From Chlamydiota bacterium (GTDB taxonomy: Bacteria > Chlamydiota > Chlamydiia > Chlamydiales > RGXB01), in assembly GCA_016866475.1 (NCBI GenBank), contig VGMF01000001.1, positions 248,001-312,000 on the forward strand: a stretch of DNA of 64,000 bases, given 5' to 3'. A program made the position numbers and the translations under genes. The notes under the pieces were generated by a model. That model was given only the letters and a program-made list of their open reading frames with translations, was not told where the DNA came from and did no database searches. This document shows positions 33,716-44,000 of this stretch, piece after piece; position 1 is the stretch's first letter, and the number at the start of each line of letters is the position of its first letter.

Positions 33716-34747
33716 TCAATAGCTTGTTTTATGGAGTGAGGTTTTTCCACTAAAGCTTTTATAGAGCCATGCTCCATACGCAAAGACCAACGGCAATCCA
33801 AGGATAGCCACAGTCAAAAGAATGATCAGCGAGGTTTTTGATACTGCAGTATTATGCAAATTGATTGTGTAGGCAGGGTCAATGGTGGAACGCAAAATAT
33901 TTGGATAAAATCCTATGCTTGCAAGCCCAAAAAGTGTCGAGATATTCATACATGAAAATATGAACGCCCAACCGGGTCTGTTTCTGCGAATTGCTTCATG
34001 AACCATCCAGATGAACACAAATATCAAGACTGGAAATAAATAATAGATTTTGTAATCGTCGTATCTCTCAAACATTTCAGGTACATCAAGCTCCATGGTT
34101 ATGGAGGATATGAAATAGGTCAACAAATACAGAGCCATGTAATAAGGAATCACCTTTTTCACCCTTTCGTATAATTCCCCTTCAGTCTTTAATAACAAAA
34201 AGACCCCTCCGTGTATTGCAAACAGAAAAGCTCCCATGAAGGCGATATTGATTGGAAAAGGGCGAAGAAAGGACATGAAGTTTCCTACAAAAAGGACAAC
34301 CCCTGCCTCATTTGTAAAGGGGACTCCCGTGACCATAGAACCGAGTAAAAGACCGGCTCCAAAAGTGATGATCAAGGAAGCTATTCCGAAAATAGTATCC
34401 CAAGTCAATCTCCAACGGTAGTTCTCGACTTTCGAGCGGAATTCGATCGCAACAGCTCTTAATATAATCCCAAAAAGGAGGAACATCACAAGTGTGTAAT
34501 AGATCGAACATATCGCTGCATACGCAGGAGGAAATCCTGCAAACAATCCCCCGCCAATAATAATCAACCACACCTCATTTCCATCCCACAGTGGACCGAT
34601 GGTGTTGAGCATCAGTCTTCGTTCCTGATCACTCTTCCCTAGGTACAAAAGACTCCCTACCCCAAGGTCAAAGCCGTCCAGCAAAATATACATGACCACA
34701 GCGATGCAGATGATTAAATACCAACCTATTTCCAAATATTCTGTCAT
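33716..34747 (-). CDS. cydB: Cytochrome bd oxidase subunit II
   Basis: 343 residues, eight to nine hydrophobic helices. It opens with LEIGWYLIICIAVVMYILLDGFDLGVG, the CydB N-terminal signature (GFDLG), followed by NTIGPLWDGNEVWLI. It pairs with CydA to oxidise quinol and reduce oxygen to water in the inner membrane. The start overlaps the cydA stop by 4 bp (ATGA). Confidence 0.95.
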   Translation of the reverse strand: MTEYLEIGWYLIICIAVVMYILLDGFDLGVGSLLYLGKSDQERRLMLNTIGPLWDGNEVWLIIIGGGLFAGFPPAYAAICSIYYTLVMFLLFGIILRAVAIEFRSKVENYRWRLTWDTIFGIASLIITFGAGLLLGSMVTGVPFTNEAGVVLFVGNFMSFLRPFPINIAFMGAFLFAIHGGVFLLLKTEGELYERVKKVIPYYMALYLLTYFISSITMELDVPEMFERYDDYKIYYLFPVLIFVFIWMVHEAIRRNRPGWAFIFSCMNISTLFGLASIGFYPNILRSTIDPAYTINLHNTAVSKTSLIILLTVAILGLPLVFAYGAWLYKSFSGKTSLHKTSY

Positions 34748-36132
34748 ACCCTATTCTCCGAATTTGTAAAAAGATCTATATCCTCATCATGCACTCCACC
34801 AACGGGATCGGGTCCATGTTGGATCTTTTTATCCAGAAGGAAAATAAAAAGCGCAAACAAAAGGGCAAACATAAGACTGAACATCGTGAGCGAACCCATG
34901 ATCTGCCCGCTAGAGACAGTTGCGTTGGTCACACCCTCTCTAGTGCGCAAAAGACCTTGAACCAGCCAGGGCTGACGTCCAAGCTCAGCGGTCATCCAAC
35001 CGGTCAGGTTGCCCACATAAGGGAGCAGTACCGAAACAACACAAACTCTCAATAGCCACTTTGACTCCTCAAGTTTTTTCTGCCGATAACGCCAGATAGC
35101 CCACATGATAATCATTACCATCATCCCCCAGGTCGCCACCATGATATGATAGGTCTGAAATACAAGTTGTATATTCGGACGATCTTTTGGATCGGGTGCT
35201 ACCTCTTTCAAACCTTTCACGGGCTCTTTAAAATTCCCGGTCGCAAGAAAACTCAAAAGGCCAGGGACTTTCAATCCATATACTTTCTCATTTTTCTCAT
35301 CGACCCAACCAAAGAGGGAAATCGGCGTATACTCCTCAGTGTCGTAAATTCCCTCAAGAGCGGCAAATTTGACCGGTTGGTTTTCATAGACACCCCTGGC
35401 GGTAGAATCAGCAGAGATAAATTGCACAACCAACATAACAGCTAAAAAAATAATGGAGATCTTCTGACAGGTTTTTGCAAAAAGGTGGTGCCTATTTTTT
35501 AGAACATAGTAGCTTGAAACACTCAAAACCAAAAATCCGCCCAAAACCCAACATCCTACCAGAACATGGAAGATCCTGTCTAAAGTCGACGGGGTAAAGT
35601 AGACTTTCCACAAATCGACGATCACGGCCCTTTTTTGGGCACCGGTGCCAATAATTTTATAACCGTCGGGGGTGTGCATCCATGAATTTGCCATCACAAT
35701 CCAAATAGCGCTGAAGTGGGCGCCAAAAACAACCATGCATGTTGAAAGATAATGCATTTTACGGCTTACCCTCTCCCAACCGAAAAGCATGAAACCGATG
35801 AAACTTGCCTCAAGAAAAAAGGCAAAAATCCCTTCAGGAGCAAGTAGAGAACCAAAAACATCCCCAACAAACGTAGAAAATCTGGCCCAGTTATTTCCAA
35901 AAGAAAAAAGTTGCACAAAACCGGTAGCCACACCCATAGCAAAGAAAAGGGCAAAAATCCTTGTCCAAAAGCGACAGATCTCCTTAATCTCAGGATCTTT
36001 TGTTTTCACATAAATTCCCTCAAAAATGACCAGAATCAATCCGAGACCAATGCTCATAGGTGGGAATAGATAGTGGAAGGAGATGGTCAATGCATACTGA
36101 ATGCGCGCCAAAATTAGTGATAACTCGTCCAT
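34744..36132 (-). CDS. cydA: Cytochrome bd oxidase subunit I
   Basis: 462 residues with about nine helices. H20 in ISFHYLFPPMSIGLG is the heme b595/d ligand, and GWMTAELGRQPWLVQGLLRT is the conserved quinol/heme region. The short total length indicates a short Q-loop. This high-affinity terminal oxidase lets the bacterium respire at low oxygen. It is the first gene of cydAB and is divergent from the c-di-AMP synthase gene, a neighbourhood I also recall in Chlamydia. Confidence 0.96.
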   Translation of the reverse strand: MDELSLILARIQYALTISFHYLFPPMSIGLGLILVIFEGIYVKTKDPEIKEICRFWTRIFALFFAMGVATGFVQLFSFGNNWARFSTFVGDVFGSLLAPEGIFAFFLEASFIGFMLFGWERVSRKMHYLSTCMVVFGAHFSAIWIVMANSWMHTPDGYKIIGTGAQKRAVIVDLWKVYFTPSTLDRIFHVLVGCWVLGGFLVLSVSSYYVLKNRHHLFAKTCQKISIIFLAVMLVVQFISADSTARGVYENQPVKFAALEGIYDTEEYTPISLFGWVDEKNEKVYGLKVPGLLSFLATGNFKEPVKGLKEVAPDPKDRPNIQLVFQTYHIMVATWGMMVMIIMWAIWRYRQKKLEESKWLLRVCVVSVLLPYVGNLTGWMTAELGRQPWLVQGLLRTREGVTNATVSSGQIMGSLTMFSLMFALLFALFIFLLDKKIQHGPDPVGGVHDEDIDLFTNSENRV

Positions 36133-36325
36133 AGTACCTTATTATATCTCATGATCCATCATCTTAAAGACCCGCTTTAAAGAAAAAATCCTGAAAAAAA
36201 CCTTTTTGTATTTTGTAAAGTGATTTTTGAATACCCCTTTGGTTTTTGTCTAGATTTATTTTTTTTTCTAAGGTAAGATCAAATATGAAGCTATAAACTA
36301 TATTTATCGACGGGGTTTTTTTACC

Positions 36326-37123
36326 GTGCTGCAATTTTCTTATATCGTTAGCTCGTTCTTTGAAATCCTGGTCATCTCGGTCATGATGAACTATCTCCTT
36401 GCTTTTTTCTGGAATACAAGGGCTCTAGATACGTTCATAGGACTGTCGGCCTTCATCACCCTTTACGCCCTCTCAAGTTGGCTTGATTTCCCGGTTCTGC
36501 ATCAAATTCTAATCTTATTGACAAACGTGGCGTTGATTGCGGTGATTGTAATATTCCAACCCGAGTTAAGAGTCGCATTATCACGCCTTTCATTTAAGGG
36601 GCGGCGCTATAAGGAAATCTTAGAATTTGATCAATTTTTAGATGGTTTTGCAAAGTCTGTGTACAATTTCTCGGAAAAAGGCATTGGCGCATTGATTGCA
36701 ATTGAGAATGAAGATAGTTTAGAGGAATTCGGGCCAAAAGGTGTCTTGATGCATGCCCGTTTCTCCCAAGAACTTCTAGAGACCATTTTTATCACCTCCA
36801 CCCCTTTACACGACGGGGCGGTTCTTTTGCGAGAAAAAGAGATCATAGCAGCTGCCGTTATCCTCCCCCTAACGCAGGGTTCCGGGCTTGCAAAGTCTAT
36901 GGGGACAAGGCACCGTGCCGCCATAGGGCTTTCTGAGGTATCCGATGCTATCATAGTGGTTGTTTCTGAGGAGAATCATTATGTTTCTATCGCAAGGGAT
37001 GGTATTTTAACAAAAAACATAAAGATAGACCGCTTCAAAGCGATTTTCAGAAGCATTTTTGCTCCAGAGAGGCGGGAAGAGAGCGTTTGGTATAAAGAAA
37101 TTTTCGATTGGTTCCGACAATGA
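36326..37123 (+). CDS. cdaA: Diadenylate cyclase (c-di-AMP synthase), CdaA type
   Basis: 265 residues, GTG start. Three N-terminal transmembrane helices (~8-80) precede a DAC domain with the catalytic LHDGAVLL (D163-G-A) and GTRHRAAIGLSE (193-204) motifs, both intact. It makes c-di-AMP from two ATP at the membrane; in other bacteria this controls potassium and cell-wall balance, and in Chlamydia the dinucleotide triggers host STING. It overlaps the YbbR gene by 16 bp. Confidence 0.94.
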   Translation: MLQFSYIVSSFFEILVISVMMNYLLAFFWNTRALDTFIGLSAFITLYALSSWLDFPVLHQILILLTNVALIAVIVIFQPELRVALSRLSFKGRRYKEILEFDQFLDGFAKSVYNFSEKGIGALIAIENEDSLEEFGPKGVLMHARFSQELLETIFITSTPLHDGAVLLREKEIIAAAVILPLTQGSGLAKSMGTRHRAAIGLSEVSDAIIVVVSEENHYVSIARDGILTKNIKIDRFKAIFRSIFAPERREESVWYKEIFDWFRQ

Positions 37124-38364
37124 AACAGTTTTTGCACGATCTTTTTTTTGAGAACATCCCAAGAAAATTAGTGGCAGTACTAACCGCCATCATTATTTTC
37201 TTTTTTGTAAATCAGTCCCTCACTGTGACGAAAATTGTCAATAACGTCTCGATACGTCTCATAAATATCCCCACCCAGAAAACCGTGGAAGGGCTTTTGC
37301 CAAACGGATATCTCTCAAAAAAAATTGCTCTTACCTTAAATGGAAAAAAGTCATCTTTGGAGGAGATTTCTTCTACAGACGTTGAAGTTGTTTTAGATCT
37401 TTCAGGAAAAAAAGAGAGTTTTACAGCCCAAATCACGGAAAAAAATCTATTCTCTCTCAATCCTCAAATCAAAATAGCTAGAGATATCCGAAAAGTATCT
37501 ACTAGACAGCTTTATATCCAACTGTTAAATCTTGTGAGCGACAAGATTCCCGTTTACCTGCTGAAACCTTCGGGCGAAGCTCCCAAAGGATACCAATTTG
37601 TCGATATTCATCCCCATATGGTATTCGTGGATGTAACCGGTCCTGATGAGATCATAAAAAAACTGAAATTACAAGGCTTGGTAAAAGTTTTTAGCTTAAA
37701 TGATATATCTTTAGAAAATCTTGACGGAATCGCTTCAAATACCTCAAAAAATGATGTTTTGACCTATAATGTCTCTCTTGACCAGTGCTTTATATATATT
37801 CCCTCCCTAGCACCTGATAAAAAATTCTATTTCGACCCCACCTCCGATAAAGTCAAAATTGATTTCTTAAAAACACAGAACCTTCTACTGGATACCAAAA
37901 TACCGGTCACTTTTTTTGTACCCTCAAAACACCCTAAAGAGATCGATGTCTCCCAAATCTCGATACAAGAAAATTCCGTTGTGACAACGTTGATGAATCA
38001 AAAGGTATTGGCCCCTAAACTCTATGCTAAAAATGTGAGCCAGCCTTTTCTCGATACAATCCAATCGATGATGCAAATTGTTGTTGTGCCCCCCATTTTG
38101 CTTGGGCAACGCCCCAGCTGGTCAATAGAGTTTATCGGATTAAAAGACCTTGAGGAGCGCTATATCAATAAAATGATCCAAGAAACCTCTAGTACCCGCT
38201 CTAACGATCAGCCCGAATCGATCAAACGGGGGTTGTATAAATCAAGGTTTAGAAATTATGCGACCCAGATGGTTCTTACGCTCGAGGATGGAACCCCTCT
38301 TGATTTCTCGATCCAATTTAAAAACACAAAAATTACCCTTCTATTAAAAACCGATGCCGGCTAA
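37108..38364 (+). CDS. YbbR-domain protein, CdaR-like partner of CdaA
   Basis: 418 residues. After one N-terminal transmembrane helix (~20-38, KLVAVLTAIIIFFFVNQSL) come extracytoplasmic YbbR-like repeats at roughly 40-130, 135-215 and 240-330 (IPVYLLKPSGEAPKGYQFVDIHP; VDVTGPDEIIKKL). In Firmicutes the equivalent protein binds and modulates CdaA. The overlap with cdaA supports that partnership here. The last ~60 residues are more polar and not assigned. Confidence 0.87.
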   Translation: MVPTMKQFLHDLFFENIPRKLVAVLTAIIIFFFVNQSLTVTKIVNNVSIRLINIPTQKTVEGLLPNGYLSKKIALTLNGKKSSLEEISSTDVEVVLDLSGKKESFTAQITEKNLFSLNPQIKIARDIRKVSTRQLYIQLLNLVSDKIPVYLLKPSGEAPKGYQFVDIHPHMVFVDVTGPDEIIKKLKLQGLVKVFSLNDISLENLDGIASNTSKNDVLTYNVSLDQCFIYIPSLAPDKKFYFDPTSDKVKIDFLKTQNLLLDTKIPVTFFVPSKHPKEIDVSQISIQENSVVTTLMNQKVLAPKLYAKNVSQPFLDTIQSMMQIVVVPPILLGQRPSWSIEFIGLKDLEERYINKMIQETSSTRSNDQPESIKRGLYKSRFRNYATQMVLTLEDGTPLDFSIQFKNTKITLLLKTDAG

Positions 38365-39091
38365 CCGCTATTTTACCCATCAAGACTTAGAAAAAGACCC
38401 TTTAATCCAGCTTGAAACCGATGAAGCGCTTCACCTGAAGACAGTGATGAGGAATGTCGAGGGGGATATGGTAGAGCTGATAAACGGCAAAGGTCTTTTG
38501 GCCCATGCTCGAGTAACAGAAATCTCAAAAAAAGCGGTTTTTTTAAAAATTGAACATATTGAACGTTTCATAAAACCTTTCGAACTCGAAATCGGTATCG
38601 GTATACTTGTGCAAGAGCGCCTCGATTTACTTCTCGAGAAGGGGTGCGAGCTTGGGGCAACTAAAATCTTTTTAATTCGGACCCAAAGTATAGGAAAATC
38701 CGGATTTACTGACGGGCAAATGGAACGGATGCAAAGGGTTTTGATAGCGGCTTTGAAACAGTCGGGGCGAGTATGGCTCCCCTCGATCGATCTTGTCCCT
38801 TCGCTGGATGAGTTTGTGAGCACCGAAAAGAATATCTACTTTGGAGATATCAATTCTAATTCCCCCGCCCTGCTCGAAGTTTTTGACAGCTCAACGCCGT
38901 TTCGGCTTCTTGTGGGTCCGGCGAAAGGGTTTACGAAAGAAGAGTTGGATCTTTTGAAAAATAAAAAAAATATCAAGGGAGTCTATTTGAGCGATGCTAT
39001 CTTAAGGGCAGAGACGGCTGCTGTTTTGATGATCGGTCTTGTCAACCACGCTTTTTTGCTAAAACAACCCCATTCAAAGGGTCGAGGGTAA
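38354..39091 (+). CDS. rsmE: 16S rRNA m3U1498 methyltransferase
   Basis: 245 residues of the SPOUT class. It has an N-terminal PUA-like domain (HLKTVMRNVEGDMVELINGKGLL), then the methyltransferase core with LLLEKGCELGATKI, LLVGPAKGFTKEELDLL (SAM knot) and YLSDAILRAETAAVLMI. It methylates U1498 of 16S rRNA. The start overlaps the YbbR gene by 11 bp. The last 50 bp overlap the 3' end of pyk on the other strand. Confidence 0.94.
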   Translation: MPANRYFTHQDLEKDPLIQLETDEALHLKTVMRNVEGDMVELINGKGLLAHARVTEISKKAVFLKIEHIERFIKPFELEIGIGILVQERLDLLLEKGCELGATKIFLIRTQSIGKSGFTDGQMERMQRVLIAALKQSGRVWLPSIDLVPSLDEFVSTEKNIYFGDINSNSPALLEVFDSSTPFRLLVGPAKGFTKEELDLLKNKKNIKGVYLSDAILRAETAAVLMIGLVNHAFLLKQPHSKGRG

Positions 39092-40787
39092 CATAAAGCC
39101 CTTTTTTGATTGCAAGGGGGTTCCCATGGGCTCTATAAACACAGGGTATGCCCATTTTTTCCACATCTTCTAGAAATCTTCTTTCTTCCTCGCTGTTTTC
39201 ACTTTGGCTGATAAGGACAGCACCGGCGACATACTTTAAAATAGCGCTGTACTCCGGTGTATAATTGATCAAAACAACGATATTTCCCTTAGCAGCATGA
39301 GGAGATATAGGATCTAAAGGGAAATTATGGACAATTGGGGCTTCAACAATTTTATCCCCTTTTCCCAATCCGCGGAAAAACACCTCCCCGATGCTCACAA
39401 GCTGGATGGTATTTGTTGTCCCAGGTCGATTGAACGGGATTCCGTAAGTCATCACTAGGAGGTCGCCAAACTGCACCCAATTTTTTTCCAAGCTCATTTT
39501 TGAAGCTTTCTCGATCCCTTCTTGTAGATCTTGATACTCTGCTATAATAGGGCAAACACCCCATTGAATCGCCAATCGATGGAATGTTCTCAAAGAGCTC
39601 GTGAGGGCAAAAATTGGGGTATGTGGCCTCAATGAACTTAAAGAACAGGCGGAACGTCCCGTTGTAGAAAATGAGAGGATCCCTTTTGTTTTAGAGCTCA
39701 TTGAAAGTATAACCGCCCCATGAGCTAAAGCTAGATTCATATCAAAATGATTGTTTGGACCCCGGTAAATGTTAGAATCGGTATAATCTATATGCTCTTC
39801 TGCATCAACAATAATGCGCCGCATCTGATCCACAGTCTCGATGGGATATTTTCCAACTGCGGTTTCCCCTGACAACATCACCGCAGATGCCCCATCGTAA
39901 ATCGCGTTCGCTACATCGCTCACTTCCGCCCTGGTAGGTCTTGGATTTTCTATCATGGATTCCAGCATTTGGGTGGCAACAATTGTGGTTTTATTCCATT
40001 CCCTTGCCTTTGAAAGGAGCATTTTCTGCAATGAGGGTAAAAGCTCCATTTTCAATTCGATTCCGAGGTCCCCTCTTGCGACCATGATCCCGTCAGCTTC
40101 TTGAAGAATGGATTCATACTGGTCGACAGCTTTTATGGTCTCGATTTTGGCTATTACACCTACATCTTCAAATCCGTTTTCCAAAAGGAGCTGTTTGATC
40201 GCCAAAACATTTTCTTTTGTATTTACAAAAGAGACCGCGATCAGATCTATACCGTTTTTTATTCCGAAAAGGATATCTTTGCGGTCTTGGTCGGTCATAT
40301 CGGGTATTTCAAGCAGAGCTTGCGGTATATGGCAATTTTTGTTTTGTTTTAAAATCCGCTCATTTTTGAATTGGATCAAGACACCATCCGGCTCTTTTGC
40401 CAAGCAAGTTGCCATAAGGTAGCCGTCATCAAAAAGGAGATCCATTCCAGGTTCAATTTTTTTTACCACATCATAAGGTCTTAGATTAAAATCCCCATTG
40501 AGCCCGAGTCGATAAGTTTTATTTTTGTCGATCCGGATTTCGCCATCTTTGAGGGGCTCTACCCTCACCTCATACCCTTTGGTGTCCAATAAAATAGCTA
40601 CAGGCTCCCTAAGCTGCTCTCGAATCTTTTGAATTCGTTGTATCGTCGCTAAATGCTCTTCGTGGCTTCCATGGCTAAAATTCAACCGAAATACGTTCAC
40701 CCCCGATTTGATAAGGTTTATTATCATATCGTCACTTTTGGTGCTTGGCCCTACTGTAGCTATAATTTTTGTGCGTGGTTGACCCAT
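39042..40787 (-). CDS. pyk: Pyruvate kinase with C-terminal extension
   Basis: 581 residues. Core motifs: RLNFSHGSHEEHLAT, IAKIETIKAVDQYESIL (catalytic Lys), MVARGDLGIEL and TQMLESMIENPRPTRAEVSDVANAIYDG. The last ~100 residues form an extra domain like the PEP-utiliser-type C-terminus of Bacillus Pyk (ending KKGLYVTLDPLNGVVL), with the catalytic-type TSH motif absent. It makes pyruvate and ATP in glycolysis. It is divergent from uvrA, as in Chlamydia where pyk and uvrA are neighbours. Confidence 0.95.
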   Translation of the reverse strand: MGQPRTKIIATVGPSTKSDDMIINLIKSGVNVFRLNFSHGSHEEHLATIQRIQKIREQLREPVAILLDTKGYEVRVEPLKDGEIRIDKNKTYRLGLNGDFNLRPYDVVKKIEPGMDLLFDDGYLMATCLAKEPDGVLIQFKNERILKQNKNCHIPQALLEIPDMTDQDRKDILFGIKNGIDLIAVSFVNTKENVLAIKQLLLENGFEDVGVIAKIETIKAVDQYESILQEADGIMVARGDLGIELKMELLPSLQKMLLSKAREWNKTTIVATQMLESMIENPRPTRAEVSDVANAIYDGASAVMLSGETAVGKYPIETVDQMRRIIVDAEEHIDYTDSNIYRGPNNHFDMNLALAHGAVILSMSSKTKGILSFSTTGRSACSLSSLRPHTPIFALTSSLRTFHRLAIQWGVCPIIAEYQDLQEGIEKASKMSLEKNWVQFGDLLVMTYGIPFNRPGTTNTIQLVSIGEVFFRGLGKGDKIVEAPIVHNFPLDPISPHAAKGNIVVLINYTPEYSAILKYVAGAVLISQSENSEEERRFLEDVEKMGIPCVYRAHGNPLAIKKGLYVTLDPLNGVVLAKKRG

Positions 40788-41098
40788 ATATTTTGCTATA
40801 TTGCTTAGGAGCGGATTATTTGCAAAACATCTTAGCTGCTAGCCCCCCATATATCTCGATTTGGGCCGGGCTTATGAAATCACGATAATTTAGGGAAAAT
40901 AATCCAAATAAACATTAAAATGAATCCCGGGACTCGCTTTGAAGTTTTGGCTGGATCGGTTTGTTTAGATGATTTTTTCTTAAAAAGGGATCACGGATCG
41001 AGACAAACCCGGTTCTCAAAGGGAGGTAAAAATATTATTTTATTATTTAAAAATTCTATAACCCTTGTCATCAATACGAATGAAGGTTTGATCAAATT
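40788..41098. other. Intergenic region between divergent pyk and uvrA
   Basis: 311 bp with no supported gene; an open frame here (40920-41123) has no family look and overlaps uvrA. An AT-rich stretch at 41027-41060 (ending TATAAC at about 41055-41060) is a candidate promoter region for uvrA, and AGGAG at 40808-40812 is chance in context. It must contain both divergent promoters. AAAGGGAGG at 41018-41026 resembles a Shine-Dalgarno but has no start codon at the right distance. Confidence 0.4.
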
Positions 41099-44000
41099 AT
41101 GCCCCACGATGAGATCGTTTTAAAAAATGTGCGCGTTCATAATTTAAAAGGGGTCAATCTCTCTTTAAAAACAAACCAACTTATCGTTTTTGCAGGGGTA
41201 TCAGGCTCCGGGAAATCCTCGTTAGCTTTTGATACTATCTACATGGAAGGGCAAAGGCGTTATCTAGAATCTCTCACAACATTTGCAAAAAGGCATATCG
41301 GGGGTCTGAAAAAACCTGAGGCTGACTCGATAGAGGGGCTCACACCTTGCATAGCGATTGAGCAAAAAACGATTGGGAGGAATCCGAGGTCGACTGTGGG
41401 GACGATGACGGGGGTGTATGATTTCTTAAGGGTTCTTTTCGCAAGAGCCGGTATTCCAAGATGTCCCGACACCCTTGAACCTTTGTCTAAACTTTCAAAA
41501 GAAAGCATCCACCGTCAGCTACTGAAAGATTTTTTAGGTGAAGCTATTTATGTCCTGGCGCCGGTTTTAGAAAATAAACGGGCCGAAGCCAAGGAATTGA
41601 TACAAAACTTTTATAAAAAAGGGTATACCCAAGCACGTCTCAACGGAAAGCTCATTGAACTTGACTCCGAAACGGAAATTGACCTGACCCAAAACATCCA
41701 CCTCCAAATCGTAATCGATCGGATCAAAGTGGAGTCGAAAGGGGAAAAAAGACTCATGGAGGCAATTGAGAACGCTCTGCGTGTCGGCCAAAAAAAATTT
41801 TCGATTCTAAAACGTGATACCAGTCAAGAGACCTTTTTTTCGACTGAAAGTTACGCATTCTCTACAAAAAAAAGTTACCCGAGTCTGGAACCGTTCCACT
41901 TCTCCTTCAATCATCCAGAGGGGATGTGCCCTACATGCGAAGGTTTAGGGACAGAAAAAACATTTCAACTAGAGAACCTAGTGGTTCAAGATAAAAGCAT
42001 CCCTGAGGGAGCTTTAGATGCGATCACCCCTTTTGATACACAAATTTGGGGCAATATCTACACCAATCTGGCTAGAATCTACAAATTCAATCTCCACACC
42101 CCTTTTCAAGAGCTTTCAGATAAAGCGAAAAAAATCCTGTTGGACGGAACTGAAGACAAATACTTGACGATGGTTTTTGTCCATCCCAAAACAAGAGAAA
42201 AAACTACCCAGTATATCCCCTGGAAAGGGATCAAGCACGAGCTTAAAAAAAGGTATAATGAGGCGAAGAGCGAACTCTACAAAGATAAATTCAAGGAATT
42301 TATCATCGATATCCCCTGCTCTCTTTGTGGCGGGACCAGAATCGATCGTTTTGCAAAAGTGACCCTTTTTCATGGCAAAATGATCCATGAGTTGACACGC
42401 CTCTCCCTAAAAGAGCTAAGGGAATTTTTTTCCCATTTGTCAATAGATCCAACAGATGTTGTGATAGCAGAAGAGCTCATCCGTGAAATCCAAAGACGGC
42501 TCTATTTTTTGATAGACGTGGGTGTGGGCTACTTATCCCTTGAAAGGACCTCATCGACTCTAAGCGGAGGAGAAGCCCAGCGGGTAAGACTCGCATCACA
42601 ACTCGGCCAAGGTCTAGTTGGAACCACCTATATACTGGATGAGCCCAGCATCGGATTGCACCCCTCGGACAACTTAAAATTATTAAAGACCCTTCGTGAT
42701 CTGACACGCCAGGGAAACACCGTTATTGTTGTGGAACACGACGAAGAGACTATCAGGCATGCAGATACAATAGTCGATGTGGGCCCTTTGGGTGGGGAAG
42801 CGGGCGGGGAGATTGTTGGACTAGGAAAAGTGGAAGATCTCATAGGATCCAAAAAATCGATCACAGGCATGTACTTGAGTCGTAAAAAGCAGATTCCTAT
42901 CCCCGCAAAAAGGCGTCAACCTACCGGTTTTTTGCAAATCAAGGGGGCAGAGCACCACAATCTAAAATCGATAGATGTCTCGTTTCCACTTGGAGTTTTT
43001 TGCGCGGTGACCGGTGTTTCGGGTTCTGGGAAATCGTCGCTTGTCAACGATATCCTTTTTCCTGTAGCAAGCAACCGGCTAATGCAATCTAAACTAGTGC
43101 ATGGTGCCTACAAATCAGTAGAGGGTCTGGAGCAGCTTGATAAAGTGATCATGATAGACCAGCAACCCATCGGCAAAACTCCTAGGTCTAATCCGGCGAC
43201 ATACATAAAAGTTTTTGATGCTATCCGAGACCTCTTTGCCTCTCTACCCGAGAGTCTTGCGCTGGGATTCAAAGCAGGTCGCTTCAGCTTTAATGTCAAA
43301 GAGGGGTCCTGCCTTTCATGCAAAGGGATGGGGCTCATCCGTATCGACATGGATTTTCTTGAGGACAGTTGGATTGAGTGTCCCCACTGCGGGGGGGAAA
43401 GATTTGATCCCAGAACATTATCTGTAAAATTCAAAGGGTTTAATATCTACGAGGTCCTCGAACTTTCTGTTGACGAGGCAGAAAAACTTTTTGAGGCGAT
43501 CCCCTCGATCGCAAAAAAGCTCTCTATGCTTCAGGAGGTGGGTCTAGGGTACATGAAAATCGGCCAGTCCTCCACCACCCTTTCCGGAGGTGAGGCTCAA
43601 AGAATCAAGCTTGCAAAAGAATTATCAAGGCCAAGTACATCAAAAACTTTGTACCTACTAGATGAACCCTCCACCGGTTTACATTTTGAAGACATCCAGA
43701 AAATGGTCAAAATCTTGGACAAGCTTGTTGAAAAACAAAACACCGTCTTAGTAATCGAGCATAATCTGGACCTCATAAAAATTGCAGACTGGATCATCGA
43801 TTTAGGCCCTAAAGGGGGGCAAGAGGGGGGATACTTGATGGCAGAGGGGACCCCCGAGATGATTGCACAATCCTCCTCCCCTACTGGACAGTTTGTTAAA
43901 GATGCCCTTAATGACACTCTGAAATTTACCACACATCAGGTCGCAAGCGATGAAAAACCGATCACCCATATAGAGGTTAAAAATGCGACACAAAACCATC

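Noticed and set aside
40920-41123. 67-residue plus-strand ORF between pyk and uvrA
   Set aside because: No family resemblance, no Shine-Dalgarno, and it overlaps the uvrA start in another frame; judged a chance open frame in a promoter region.
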